Shown: positions 5,941 through 13,528, numbered from the stretch's first letter. The stretch is DNA of 32,684 nucleotides from an uncultured Eubacteriales bacterium (GCA_902767315.1 CACXHB010000096.1:1-32684); one strand, 5' to 3'. The notes: generated from the letters alone by a model not told the origin. Numbers and translations are program-made.

Positions 5941-7881
5941 ATGGAAAACAGGCCCATGGAAGTTTCCGAACAGAATCGGATTCGCCTGGACAAGCTGACG
6001 GCCCTGCAGCAGGCAGGCAAAAACCCTTACGCCATTACCACCTATGACTGCACCGATCATTCCGGCGAGATCCAGGCGGACTTCGCCAAATACGACGGCA
6101 AGGAAGTCTCCATCGCCGGACGCATGATGTCCCGCCGGGTGATGGGCAAGGCCAGCTTCGCCCATCTGCAGGACCGGGACGGCCGCATCCAGATCTACGT
6201 CCGCAAAGAGGACGTGGGCGAAGAAGCCTACAAGGCCTTCAAGGAAGACGACATCGGCGACATCCTGGGCGTGAAGGGCTTCGTGTTCCAGACCAAAACC
6301 GGGGAAACCTCGATTCATGCCAGGCAGATCACCCTGCTGACCAAGTCTCTGCATCCCCTGCCGGAGAAATTCCACGGCCTGCAGGACACCGACACCCGCT
6401 ATCGTCAGCGCTATCTGGACCTGATCGTCAATCCCGACGTGAAGGACACCTTCGTCAAGCGCAGCCTGATCCTTCGGCACCTGCGCGCTTTCCTGGACGA
6501 TCGCGGATTTCTGGAGGTGGACACCCCCATCCTGACCCCCTTCGAAATCGGCGCCTCCGCCCGGCCCTTCTATACCCATCACAACGCGCTGGATATGGAC
6601 ATGGTGCTGCGCATTGAGACCGAGCTGTACCTGAAGCGCCTGATCGTGGGCGGCATGGACCGGGTCTACGAGGTGGGCCGTATCTTCCGCAACGAGGGCA
6701 TGGACACCAAGCACAATCCGGAATTTACCACCATCGAGCTCTACCAGGCCTACACCGATTTCCACGGCATGATGGATCTGGTGGAGGACATGATGAAAAC
6801 CGTGGCCCAGAAGGTCTGCGGCAGTCTGGTGGTGCCCTATCAGGGCAAGGAAATCGACCTGGGCCACTGGGAGCGGCTGACCATGGTGGAAGCGGTGAAG
6901 AAATACAGCGGCGTGGATTACGCCGACTGGAAGACCGACGAGGACGCCATTGCCGCCGCCAAGGCCCACCATGTGGAGCTGCCCGAGGTGCCCACCCGGG
7001 GCGCCATTCTGGCGGAATTCTTCGACGCGTTTGTGGAGGACAAGCTGATTCAGCCCACCTTTATCTACGATTATCCCGTGGAGATCAGCCCCCTGGCCAA
7101 GCGCAAGACCGACGACCCTGCCTTCACCGAGCGCTTTGAGTACTTCATCAACGCCACCGAATTCGGCAACGCCTTCTCCGAACTCAACGACCCCATCGAT
7201 CAGCGGGGCCGCTTCGAGCGTCAGGTGGCCGAGCGCAAGTCCCTGGAAAAGGACTGCCGCGCCCAGGTGGATTACGACTTTGTCAACGCCCTGGAATACG
7301 GCATGCCCCCCACGGGCGGTCTGGGCTTCGGCGTGGACCGACTGGTGATGCTTCTGACCGACTCGGCCAGCATCCGCGACGTGCTTTTGTTCCCCACCAT
7401 GAAGCCTCTGGACGCGGACAAAAAGCCCGCCAGTGCGGAGACTGCCCCGGCGGAGGAAGCGGCTCCGGCGGAAGCCCCCGTGCAGCCCGCCCAGGAAGAA
7501 GTCATTGATTTTTCCAAGGTGCAGATCGAGCCGCTGTTTGCGGATTACGTAGACTTTGAAACCTTCTCCAAGTCCGACTTCCGGGCGGTGAAGGTGAAGG
7601 CCTGCGAGGCGGTAAAGAAGTCCAAGAAGCTGCTGAAGTTCACGCTGGACGACGGCACCGGCGTCGACCGCACCATCCTTTCCGGCATTCACGCCTATTA
7701 CGAGCCGGAAGAATTGGTGGGCAAGACGCTGCTGGCCATCACCAACCTGCCGCCCCGGCCCATGATGGGCATCGACTCCTGCGGCATGCTGATTTCCGCC
7801 GTGCATCACGAAGAGGGTGAGGAAAAGCTGCATCTTTTGATGCTGGATTCCCACATCCCCGCCGGCGCGAAGATGTATTGA
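5941..7881 (+). CDS. lysS: Lysine--tRNA ligase, class II, fused to a C-terminal tRNA-binding domain
   Basis: This 646-residue enzyme attaches lysine to tRNA-Lys. An N-terminal OB-fold anticodon-binding domain spans about 55-155. The class II core follows, with motif 2 FRNEGMDTKHNPEFT and motif 3 GLGFGVDRL near residue 461, ending near 485. A low-complexity Ala/Pro/Glu linker covers about 490-535. An EMAPII/Trbp111-like tRNA-binding domain then occupies 536-646 (SKSDFRAVKVKACEAV ... GIDSCGMLISA), of the kind usually found at the end of methionyl-tRNA synthetase. Ordinary LysRS is about 500 residues. The extra domain should raise tRNA affinity or drive dimerisation. The ribosome site GAGGAGGT is excellent. 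Confidence 0.96.
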   Translation: MENRPMEVSEQNRIRLDKLTALQQAGKNPYAITTYDCTDHSGEIQADFAKYDGKEVSIAGRMMSRRVMGKASFAHLQDRDGRIQIYVRKEDVGEEAYKAFKEDDIGDILGVKGFVFQTKTGETSIHARQITLLTKSLHPLPEKFHGLQDTDTRYRQRYLDLIVNPDVKDTFVKRSLILRHLRAFLDDRGFLEVDTPILTPFEIGASARPFYTHHNALDMDMVLRIETELYLKRLIVGGMDRVYEVGRIFRNEGMDTKHNPEFTTIELYQAYTDFHGMMDLVEDMMKTVAQKVCGSLVVPYQGKEIDLGHWERLTMVEAVKKYSGVDYADWKTDEDAIAAAKAHHVELPEVPTRGAILAEFFDAFVEDKLIQPTFIYDYPVEISPLAKRKTDDPAFTERFEYFINATEFGNAFSELNDPIDQRGRFERQVAERKSLEKDCRAQVDYDFVNALEYGMPPTGGLGFGVDRLVMLLTDSASIRDVLLFPTMKPLDADKKPASAETAPAEEAAPAEAPVQPAQEEVIDFSKVQIEPLFADYVDFETFSKSDFRAVKVKACEAVKKSKKLLKFTLDDGTGVDRTILSGIHAYYEPEELVGKTLLAITNLPPRPMMGIDSCGMLISAVHHEEGEEKLHLLMLDSHIPAGAKMY

Positions 7882-7900
7882 TTTTCACAGGCAAAAATGG

Positions 7901-7937
7901 GACGGAGCCACCCGATGGGGTGTGCTCCGTCTTTTTT
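7901..7937 (+). terminator. Intrinsic terminator after lysS, probably bidirectional
   Basis: GACGGAGC plus CACCC pair with GGGTG and GCTCCGTC around a GATG loop, followed by six T (7932-7937). On the other strand the stem is followed by ATTTTTG, so it can also end the convergent GNAT transcript. Confidence 0.88.
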
Positions 7938-7946
7938 GCGCCCGAT

Positions 7947-8600
7947 TCAGGGGGTACCGGGCTTCAGCATGGCGTATTGGGCGACGTCTGTGCCGGGAAT
8001 GGTGGAAACGTCCGCCTGCCGGAAGCCCAGGTGGGCATAGATTTGGGTATTGACGGGCTTATGGGTTTCCAGGTACAGCGGCACGCCGGCCCGGCGGAGG
8101 CATTCCAGGGCGGGCTTCAGCAGCTGGGAGCCCTGGCCCCGGCCCTGGACTTCCGGGGATACCACCAGGCACATGCAATACCAGGCCTCCGGCGGGGCGC
8201 ATTTTTCCCGAACCCGGCCGCAATGGGCCTCGTATCGCAGGGAACGGACGTACAGCCCCAGGCCGAAATGCCGCCAGAGCTTCCCGCCGCCCCGGCGGAA
8301 GAAGGCCAGGGCGGGCACGCTTTTCAGGCGAGGCGGGAACAGAATCAGCAGATTTTCCAGGCGATCGTCAGTGGAAAGCAGCACGCATTTTCCGTACACC
8401 GCCCGCAGCACCGTGTAAAAATAACGCCAGTCCTCCGGGCCCAGGTCCGTGCCCCCCAGCAGATAGCGAATGGCGGGGTCGTCGTGAAAGGCCCGGGCCA
8501 TGAGATGGGCGCAGGCTTCCAATTCCTCGGGGCGCACCCCACGGCCGGCGGCCTGCAGCGCCCGGGTCAGGTTCTGATGAGAAAGCGTTTGGGATTGCAT
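7947..8600 (-). CDS. GNAT-family N-acetyltransferase
   Basis: This 217-residue protein has a single GNAT domain in its C-terminal half. The acetyl-CoA pyrophosphate-binding motif A reads VVSPEVQGRGQGSQLL. It is followed by LYLETHKPVNTQIYAHLGF, the usual helix-strand segment ending in the YxxLGF signature. The N-terminal half (AHLMARAFHDDPAIRYL) is the common opening of this subgroup. It would transfer an acetyl group to an amine, but the substrate is unknown. The start at 8600 has AAGGAA about 9 bases upstream. It converges on lysS and shares the bidirectional terminator. Confidence 0.88.
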   Translation of the reverse strand: MQSQTLSHQNLTRALQAAGRGVRPEELEACAHLMARAFHDDPAIRYLLGGTDLGPEDWRYFYTVLRAVYGKCVLLSTDDRLENLLILFPPRLKSVPALAFFRRGGGKLWRHFGLGLYVRSLRYEAHCGRVREKCAPPEAWYCMCLVVSPEVQGRGQGSQLLKPALECLRRAGVPLYLETHKPVNTQIYAHLGFRQADVSTIPGTDVAQYAMLKPGTP

Positions 8601-8645
8601 GTTCGCATTTCCTTTCTTTGAAAAACGTTTCTGGGCGCAAAAAAA

Positions 8646-8691
8646 CAGAGCCGATGTTCCAACGAAGGGATTTCGTAGATTATCGGCTCTG
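8646..8691 (-). terminator. Terminator after the Cys_rich_KTR gene
   Basis: A 10-base perfect stem (8646-8655 with 8682-8691) contains an inner ACGAA/TTCGT pairing. On the minus strand it is followed by a run of seven T. The stem overlaps the last codons of the KTR gene. Confidence 0.82.
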
Positions 8692-8868
8692 CGTCTGTGC
8701 GGCTGGCTCTTGAACGACGGTGATATGCAATTGTCGGACGTGAATCAGGGTTTCCCGGCGGCACTTTGGGCAAAACAGAGGAAAATTTCGCAATTCCGTG
8801 TCTTCCCGGAGCTTCAGCCGGGTTTTACCGCGGCAGACCGGGCACATGAGCCAGGTTTCATTGGGCAT
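8680..8868 (-). CDS. Cysteine-rich KTR-family small protein
   Basis: This 62-residue protein closely fits the Cys_rich_KTR family. CPVCRGKTRLKLREDT is followed by FPLFCPKC, giving two CPxC knuckles that should bind one zinc. The tail VTVVQEPAAQTQSR is also characteristic. The biochemical role of the family is unknown. Members are frequent on Gram-positive conjugative elements and nearby accessory DNA, so its presence hints at past mobile DNA, though no integrase or transfer gene is visible. The ATG at 8868 has GGGAGGT 8 bases upstream. Its start overlaps the end of the upstream membrane-protein gene by 11 bases. Confidence 0.85.
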   Translation of the reverse strand: MPNETWLMCPVCRGKTRLKLREDTELRNFPLFCPKCRRETLIHVRQLHITVVQEPAAQTQSR

Positions 8869-9448
8869 GCAAAAGACCTCCCATTGGTTCGGATTTCGTG
8901 GGACGCGGGGCGGCAAGGGGCCGAAGCTGCCGTTGGTTCAGCCGGAAAAAGCCCCGAATGGAACCATACACCAGCGCCGCCATGGCCGCGTAATACGCCG
9001 GCAGGGCCAGGGGCAGCAGCCGTTCCGGCAGAAGGGCCTGCAGCCAGGGGGCGTCCAGCAGGAGATAGATCAGCAGCCGCTGGCCGCATTCCGCCACGGG
9101 GCGCAGGGCAGCGGCGCGAAGAGCTACCGTCGCTACTCCCAGCCCCAGCCGGGAGGCTTCCTCGAGACGGAAGGATTCCGTTTTCACCACGACGAGGCCG
9201 CAGAAATACAGCGTACCATGGCACAGCAGGGAGATCAGCACCTCCAGGGGCGCATCGGCGGCGTACAGGGATCCGCCTGCCAGAATCATGGCTATGTAGT
9301 AGAAAAATCCAGCCATCAGCCCGGAATAGGCGGCCCAACTGCGCAGGCGGGGCTTTCTGCGCAGCAGCAGCGCGGGGGCGGCAAAATAGGCCACCGTGGA
9401 AAATTCCACGGGAATGCGCACTGTCCCCTGAATCAGGGGATGGAACAC
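8858..9448 (-). CDS. Polytopic membrane protein of unknown function, start uncertain
   Basis: From a GTG at 9448 the frame gives 196 residues with about five hydrophobic segments. A CHGTLYFC motif lies in the middle, faintly recalling YwaF/TMEM164-like membrane proteins, but I do not claim that assignment. The GTG has no ribosome site at proper distance. The frame stays open upstream and encodes plausible protein (KTLCALLLGGNLFRYC) back to a TGA near 9552 without an ATG, GTG or TTG start. The real start may therefore be a CTG, or the 5' end may be damaged. It follows the DUF1700 gene and overlaps the KTR gene by 11 bases. Confidence 0.55.
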   Translation of the reverse strand: MFHPLIQGTVRIPVEFSTVAYFAAPALLLRRKPRLRSWAAYSGLMAGFFYYIAMILAGGSLYAADAPLEVLISLLCHGTLYFCGLVVVKTESFRLEEASRLGLGVATVALRAAALRPVAECGQRLLIYLLLDAPWLQALLPERLLPLALPAYYAAMAALVYGSIRGFFRLNQRQLRPLAAPRPTKSEPMGGLLHAQ

Positions 9449-9516
9449 GCAGTATCGAAACAGGTTTCCTCCCAGCAGCAGGGCGCACAGGGTCTTGAGG
9501 ATTCGGTTCCGGCGGG

Positions 9517-9542
9517 CCGCCGGCGCTCTGCAGAGCCGGCGG
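9517..9542. repeat. GC-rich hairpin between DUF1700 and membrane-protein genes
   Basis: CCGCCGGC (9517-9524) pairs with GCCGGCGG (9535-9542) around a loop that itself contains the palindrome TCTGCAGA. No T-run follows on either strand, so it is more likely a pausing or processing structure than a terminator. Confidence 0.5.
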
Positions 9543-9611
9543 GCCGCTCAATGGATACAGGCAAACATCAGAAGCGCCAGGGCGTTCCAGACATACACGA
9601 AGCATTCCCCC

Positions 9612-10343
9612 TTACAGCCCGGCATAGCCGAACCATCCCCAGGCGTGCCAGAATTCGAAGGCCCCAGCCAGCAGCATGGACGCGACGAGGGCCGCCACAA
9701 ACAGCACCGCGAATGCCGTCAGGGAAATCCGGGCCGTCTTACGCAGACGACGGGCTTTTTCGCCCGAAAGCCGGGGGCGCGGGGACGCCGCAGGAAGCAC
9801 GGCGCGGCCTTCCGCCCGGGCGATGGCGTTGCTGCGGAAACGGAAGTACATGCGCACCGATTGCCGGAGGTACACGCCATACCAGGTGCAGCCGGTGGCG
9901 GTCAGAACGCTCAGGGCCAACAGCGCCAGCCCCAGCAGCAGCGCCGCTCCATAGGGCATGGGCGCTACCGGTTCAAACATACCGCTGCCCACCGCCAGGC
10001 ACACGCCGCTGACGGCAAACGCCGCCGTCGCCGCGGTAAGCACCAGCCCGAAGGCCAGCAGCATCAGAAAGATCATTCCCTCCAGCAGATCCACGAATCC
10101 CAGCCCCACCCGGACCAGGATCCGACTGCCAGCGCCGGCGCTTTTTCCCTCGCCGGACTCCGCAAACTGCGCCGCCAAGGCCGCGGGGTCTCCCAGCTTG
10201 GCGGCGATTTCTTCCTGAGAATAGCCGTCCGCCAGCTTGAATTCGAAATGCTGCCGGTATTCTTCAATAATGTCTTCAGCGTCCGCCACCCGCCGGTTTT
10301 CCAATTCCCGGGTCAGTTTTTCCATAAATTCCCGCTTCGTCAT
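9612..10343 (-). CDS. DUF1700 (HAAS-type) membrane protein
   Basis: This 243-residue protein begins with the helical HAAS/DUF1700 signature: MTKREFMEKLTRELENRR, then an EDIIEEYRQHF helix and EEIAAKLGDPAALAAQF. Four or so hydrophobic segments follow between about 85 and 235. Proteins of this type are encoded beside PadR regulators in many Firmicutes and are thought to work with them in envelope-stress or antimicrobial responses. The mechanism is not established. The start codon overlaps the padR-like stop as ATGA, with a GGAGAAG site, so the pair is translationally coupled. Downstream lie the membrane protein and the KTR gene, probably in the same transcript. Confidence 0.88.
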   Translation of the reverse strand: MTKREFMEKLTRELENRRVADAEDIIEEYRQHFEFKLADGYSQEEIAAKLGDPAALAAQFAESGEGKSAGAGSRILVRVGLGFVDLLEGMIFLMLLAFGLVLTAATAAFAVSGVCLAVGSGMFEPVAPMPYGAALLLGLALLALSVLTATGCTWYGVYLRQSVRMYFRFRSNAIARAEGRAVLPAASPRPRLSGEKARRLRKTARISLTAFAVLFVAALVASMLLAGAFEFWHAWGWFGYAGL

Positions 10344-10657
10344 TTTTCTTCTCCTTCCAATAGCGTCCTTACTTCCCGCGCAAATTTCAGGTATTCTTCC
10401 CGGTCCGCCTGATAGGTTTCCCGGCCCAGCTGGGTCAGCTGGTAATATTTTCGAGGCGGGCCGCCGCTTTCTTCCTGCAGATAGGTGGTGAGCAGTCCGT
10501 CCGCCTTCAATTTGCGCAAAACCGGATAGACCGTGCCGTCCGCAATGTCAATGTGCCGGGACAGGGTTTCGGAAATTTCATATCCGTAGCAGTCCCCCTT
10601 TTCCAAAAGGGAAAGCACGCACAATTCCACCACGCCTTTTTTATACTGGCTGTTCAT
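10340..10657 (-). CDS. PadR-family transcriptional regulator
   Basis: This 105-residue small PadR (subfamily without the long C-terminal domain) has a winged helix at about 8-75. Characteristic segments are LCVLSLLEKGDCYGYEI, DGTVYPVLRKLKADGLL and GPPRKYYQLTQLGRE. A short C-terminal helix serves for dimerisation. Such regulators usually repress their own operon until a small molecule or envelope signal binds. The promoter at 10691-10718 has an 8-base perfect palindrome between its -35 and -10 boxes that could be the operator. The start has GAAAGGAG about 7 bases upstream. It is the first gene of a leftward cluster. Confidence 0.93.
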   Translation of the reverse strand: MNSQYKKGVVELCVLSLLEKGDCYGYEISETLSRHIDIADGTVYPVLRKLKADGLLTTYLQEESGGPPRKYYQLTQLGRETYQADREEYLKFAREVRTLLEGEEK

Positions 10658-10690
10658 GCTGCGCTCCTTTCACGTTTCTTACAGTACTAT

Positions 10691-10718
10691 ATTATATTCA
10701 CTAGTGGCGATTTGTCAA
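10691..10718 (-). promoter_or_regulatory. Promoter of the PadR operon with embedded palindrome
   Basis: Perfect TTGACA (10713-10718) and perfect TATAAT (10691-10696) are separated by 16 bases on the minus strand. The palindrome CACTAGTG (10699-10706) lies in the spacer, where bound repressor would block polymerase. Confidence 0.75.
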
Positions 10719-10731
10719 CCCCATTCTTTTG

Positions 10732-10764
10732 TTAAAAAAATACCCTGCGACTTGCGCCGCAGGG
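10732..10764 (-). terminator. Terminator after the methyltransferase gene
   Basis: CCCTGCG (10743-10749) pairs with CGCAGGG (10758-10764). On the minus strand the stem is followed by TATTTTTTTAAC. It stands just upstream of the PadR promoter and insulates it. Confidence 0.85.
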
Positions 10765-10790
10765 CAATGGGTCAATGGATTATGGAAGCC

Positions 10791-11555
10791 TTATTTCTTT
10801 CGGGCCACCAGCAGAAAGCGGTGGATGGTGCCGGAAATTACGCCGTCCCTTTCCAGGATTTGCTGGGCCAGCAGCAACCGATCCAGGCAGGCGTCCACGC
10901 TGAAGCCCGGAAATTCCCAGGGGATCACCCGGGCGAACCACACCAGCGCCCCCACGTCCCAGAACCGGATGGGCCGGAAGGCCTCTTCTCCCCGAAGGAT
11001 TTCGAAGCCCGCGCGTTCGAATTTTTCCGCGACCGGCTTCAGGCGGTTGTTGGGAAAGGGAATGGGCGGGGCGGGCTGCAGCAGCAGTTCCACCAGCGCC
11101 CGGTCGTTTTCCGCGCCCACCTGCTGGGTGACGAACACGCCGTCCTTTTTCAGCACCCGGGAAATCTCCTGCGGGCAGAGATCCGCGTGGCGATTGATCA
11201 CCATATCGAAGCTTTCCGCCGGGAAGGGCAGCGGGCCCATGGCCGAAGCGGGTCGAAAATCCACCCCCAGGGGCAAAAGCCGTTCCCGGCAAAGGGCCAC
11301 GTTGGGCGGATATTCCTCGGTGGCCGCCATCTGCCGCCGGGGATGATCCAGCGAAAGCAGGAATTCTCCCCCGCCGGTGTCCAGATCCAGCAGCCGGGTC
11401 TGCTTTGTCAGACAGGTTTCGATAACCTGGCGATAATCCCAGGGCAGGTCGTCCTCCTCCGCATAACGATCCTGAATGTGCGAAAAATCCCAACCATGGA
11501 TATGGGCGATCTGTTCCTCATGCCGCCAGGACATTATCAATGCTTCATTTTTCAT
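10791..11555 (-). CDS. Class I SAM-dependent methyltransferase
   Basis: This 254-residue protein has a Rossmann-type methyltransferase core. SAM motif I is LLDLDTGGGEFLLSL. An acidic ATEEYPPN after strand two probably contacts the ribose. FDMVINRHADLC is the motif IV region, followed by RVLKKDGVFVTQQVG. The opening MSWRHEEQIAHIHGWDFSHI and the C-terminal region resemble small-molecule or RNA methyltransferases of Firmicutes, but the substrate is not evident. The ATG at 11555 is preferred over a TTG 12 codons upstream because GAGGAG lies about 10 bases before it. It is separated from the VanZ-like gene by 165 bases. Confidence 0.88.
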   Translation of the reverse strand: MKNEALIMSWRHEEQIAHIHGWDFSHIQDRYAEEDDLPWDYRQVIETCLTKQTRLLDLDTGGGEFLLSLDHPRRQMAATEEYPPNVALCRERLLPLGVDFRPASAMGPLPFPAESFDMVINRHADLCPQEISRVLKKDGVFVTQQVGAENDRALVELLLQPAPPIPFPNNRLKPVAEKFERAGFEILRGEEAFRPIRFWDVGALVWFARVIPWEFPGFSVDACLDRLLLAQQILERDGVISGTIHRFLLVARKK

Positions 11556-11622
11556 TTTTTGTCGCTCCTCTTCGTTCGAAATATGATTCAAATCGGTTCA
11601 ACGAAGCCGGCGCGACCGGGGT

Positions 11623-11712
11623 TCAGCCCTTTTTCATCCCGACACGGAGGGCCTGCCCCATCAGCCGCGCCGGGAAGTTACCTCGTGGAACGTGCAGAAG
11701 ACGATATTTCAT
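11623..11712 (-). CDS. Possible 29-residue small protein downstream of the VanZ-like gene
   Basis: This short frame starts 8 bases after the VanZ-like stop. AAGGAAG, within the end of that gene, lies about 11 bases before its ATG. The product is basic with an amphipathic middle (ARLMGQALRVGMKKG) and lacks a recognisable family. Position and ribosome site allow translation by coupling, but chance cannot be excluded at this length. It is listed because it would otherwise be missed. Confidence 0.25.
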   Translation of the reverse strand: MKYRLLHVPRGNFPARLMGQALRVGMKKG

Positions 11713-11720
11713 CTCTGCGT

Positions 11721-12233
11721 TCACTTCCTTTCCTTCTGTCGCCTTGTCAACTCGCCGTATGCCCGGCGCACTCGCAGGCTTTCGGCCATCCAACAGGCCA
11801 GCGATCCTGCAAGCGCTCCCGCCAGAGCCCCGGCGGTATCGATGCCCATGTCCAGATAAGAGCAGCTGCGGCCCGGGTAGAGCCGCTGATGCAATTCGTT
11901 GGCCACCGCCAGCAGAGCGCATGGCGCCATGGCCAGGGGAAGATTCCAGAATTTTCTGGGCCGGGTGCGATACAGCGCCACCCGAATCAGGAATCCTTCC
12001 ACCGCAAAAATGCCGAAATGCGCGGTTTTGCGCAGATAATGTTCAAAAACCGCCGGCGCAAGGTTCAAAAAGGGCATCCGGTCCAGCAGCCACCGGGCCA
12101 GATTCCCGCTGAGCTGAGAAGAATCCGCGCCATTCTGCCCGGAAAAATAGAACAGCACCATCACCCAGGCCGCCGAAAGCAGCCACCAGATGAGCGCTCC
12201 AACAAAATTTCCGGAAAACGGTTTTTTCCGCAT
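11721..12233 (-). CDS. VanZ-like membrane protein
   Basis: This 170-residue protein has four membrane segments and the VanZ family landmarks: FYFSGQNGADSS after the first segment, LRKTAHFGIFAVEGFL in the second, and ELHQRLYPGRSCSYLDMGIDTAGALAG before the last. The usual DE before LHQ is NE here. VanZ gives low-level teicoplanin resistance in enterococci; most chromosomal homologues have unknown roles in the envelope. The ATG at 12233 follows GGGGGGAAG and is chosen over a longer in-frame extension without a hydrophobic start. The small frame at 11623-11712 follows it closely. Confidence 0.85.
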   Translation of the reverse strand: MRKKPFSGNFVGALIWWLLSAAWVMVLFYFSGQNGADSSQLSGNLARWLLDRMPFLNLAPAVFEHYLRKTAHFGIFAVEGFLIRVALYRTRPRKFWNLPLAMAPCALLAVANELHQRLYPGRSCSYLDMGIDTAGALAGALAGSLACWMAESLRVRRAYGELTRRQKERK

Positions 12234-12336
12234 GCCACTTCCCCCCCTTCGTCCGAAATGTAAGGATATCCGGAATTGGTGGGAATTAGACGCATCCGGG
12301 GGCATTTCGGTTCAAAAAAGGGAAAATTCGGCTTTT

Positions 12337-13467
12337 TTACAAATCTCCGGTATCCACCCAGCGGCCCTGGGCGGCGGACTGGGCGGCCCGTTCCATCAGC
12401 ATCTGAAGCCGCGCGCCCTCCCCCACGCCGTTATCCGGCGCCGCGCCCCGGGCCAGGCAGTCCAGGAAGGTGTAATAGCAATGCAGATGGCCCCGATCCC
12501 AGCCGATGGAATTTTTCGGGGGCAAAAACGTTCCGCCGGGCGCGGGGTATCGGGCCACGGTTTCAATCCACTGGAACCCCCGCTCGCCCCCCAGGGGCGC
12601 TTCCGGCCGGGTATTGTCATAAAAGCGCAGGTAATTGGGCTGCATCAGGTCGAAGGCCAGCGCGCCCTTTTCCCCGCGAATCTCCACGGTCAGTTCGTCG
12701 TTGGCGCCGGTGGCGATCTTACTGGCCTCCACCTGGCCCATGGCGCCGCCGGGCAGCCGCAGCAGCATCAGCGTCTGGTCGTCGCTGAGATCCCGGGTAG
12801 CGCCCCCCTCCCGGGTGGGCCGGGTGTCGTAGAGGGTACGCTGGGCGCAGAAAACCGCCTCCGGATAGCCGCACAGCCAGGTAATCAGGTCCAGCACATG
12901 GCTGCCCAGATCCAGCAGCACGCCCCCCTGAAGGGTCTGCTTCCAGCCGATGGGCTTGTTCGGGTCGATGGAGCCGGAATGGAGATAGCGTCCCTCAAAG
13001 GACAGCACCCGGCCGATGCGCCCCTGATCCACCAGTTCCCGGGCCCGCAGGGTGACGGGCAGATAGCGGTTGTTAAACACCATACGGGTGAACACGCCGG
13101 ATTTTTCCGCCTGGTCGGCAATGCGCCGGGCTCCCTGAGCCGTATCCGCCAGGGGCTTATCGATATATAGATGCTTCCCCGCCTTCAGCGCCGCCAGGGC
13201 GATTTCCTCGTGCAGGGCGTTGGGCGTGCACACGGACACCGCGTCGATTTCCTCCCGGGCCAGCAGCTGCCGGTAATCGTCGGTATAATAGGGCACGTTC
13301 AGCTCCTCCGCCGCCTCCCGGGCCTTCTCCAGCCGGCGGGAGCAAATGCCCGCGATCTCCGCCCGGAAGCCCGCGCCGGGATAAAACAGCGGCATGGCCC
13401 GCAGGGCGTGGGCGTGGGTGCGCCCCATAAAGCCCCAGCCGATAATGCCGATTTTGATGGTCTTCAT
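12337..13467 (-). CDS. Gfo/Idh/MocA-family oxidoreductase
   Basis: This 376-residue enzyme has the two family domains. The N-terminal Rossmann domain has GIIGWGFMGRTHA, then CTPNALHEEIALAALKAGKHLYIDKPLA, where the usual EKP appears as DKP with the catalytic lysine kept. The C-terminal sheet domain has GGVLLDLGSHVLDL with the active-site aspartate and histidine. Such enzymes oxidise or reduce sugars, inositols or their derivatives with NAD(P). No sugar-pathway gene is adjacent, so the substrate is open. GGGAGG precedes the start and a promoter lies at 13500-13528, divergent from the AAA+ gene. Confidence 0.92.
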   Translation of the reverse strand: MKTIKIGIIGWGFMGRTHAHALRAMPLFYPGAGFRAEIAGICSRRLEKAREAAEELNVPYYTDDYRQLLAREEIDAVSVCTPNALHEEIALAALKAGKHLYIDKPLADTAQGARRIADQAEKSGVFTRMVFNNRYLPVTLRARELVDQGRIGRVLSFEGRYLHSGSIDPNKPIGWKQTLQGGVLLDLGSHVLDLITWLCGYPEAVFCAQRTLYDTRPTREGGATRDLSDDQTLMLLRLPGGAMGQVEASKIATGANDELTVEIRGEKGALAFDLMQPNYLRFYDNTRPEAPLGGERGFQWIETVARYPAPGGTFLPPKNSIGWDRGHLHCYYTFLDCLARGAAPDNGVGEGARLQMLMERAAQSAAQGRWVDTGDL

Positions 13468-13499
13468 TCTGAAAGTCCTCCCAGTTTCAACTGCCCTTT

Positions 13500-13528
13500 A
13501 TTATACACACATTTTTCTCCCTTGACAA
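13500..13528 (-). promoter_or_regulatory. SigmaA-like promoter of the oxidoreductase gene
   Basis: On the minus strand, TTGTCA (13523-13528) and a perfect TATAAT (13500-13505) are 17 bases apart. The leader to the start codon is short, about 25 bases. The complementary strand of the -35 also reads TTGACA (13522-13527). Confidence 0.72.

Noticed and set aside
8814..9605. Alternative 263-codon leftward frame over the membrane protein
   Set aside because: It lacks hydrophobic segments, is Pro/Arg/Ala-rich and conflicts with the frame that shows membrane helices.
8600..10657. Integrated conjugative element suggested by the KTR protein
   Set aside because: No integrase, relaxase, transfer gene or flanking direct repeat is visible.
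12253..12310. Terminator formed by CCGAAATG / CATTTCGG
   Set aside because: The arms are 42 bases apart, the stem is short and no T-run follows the stem on the minus strand.
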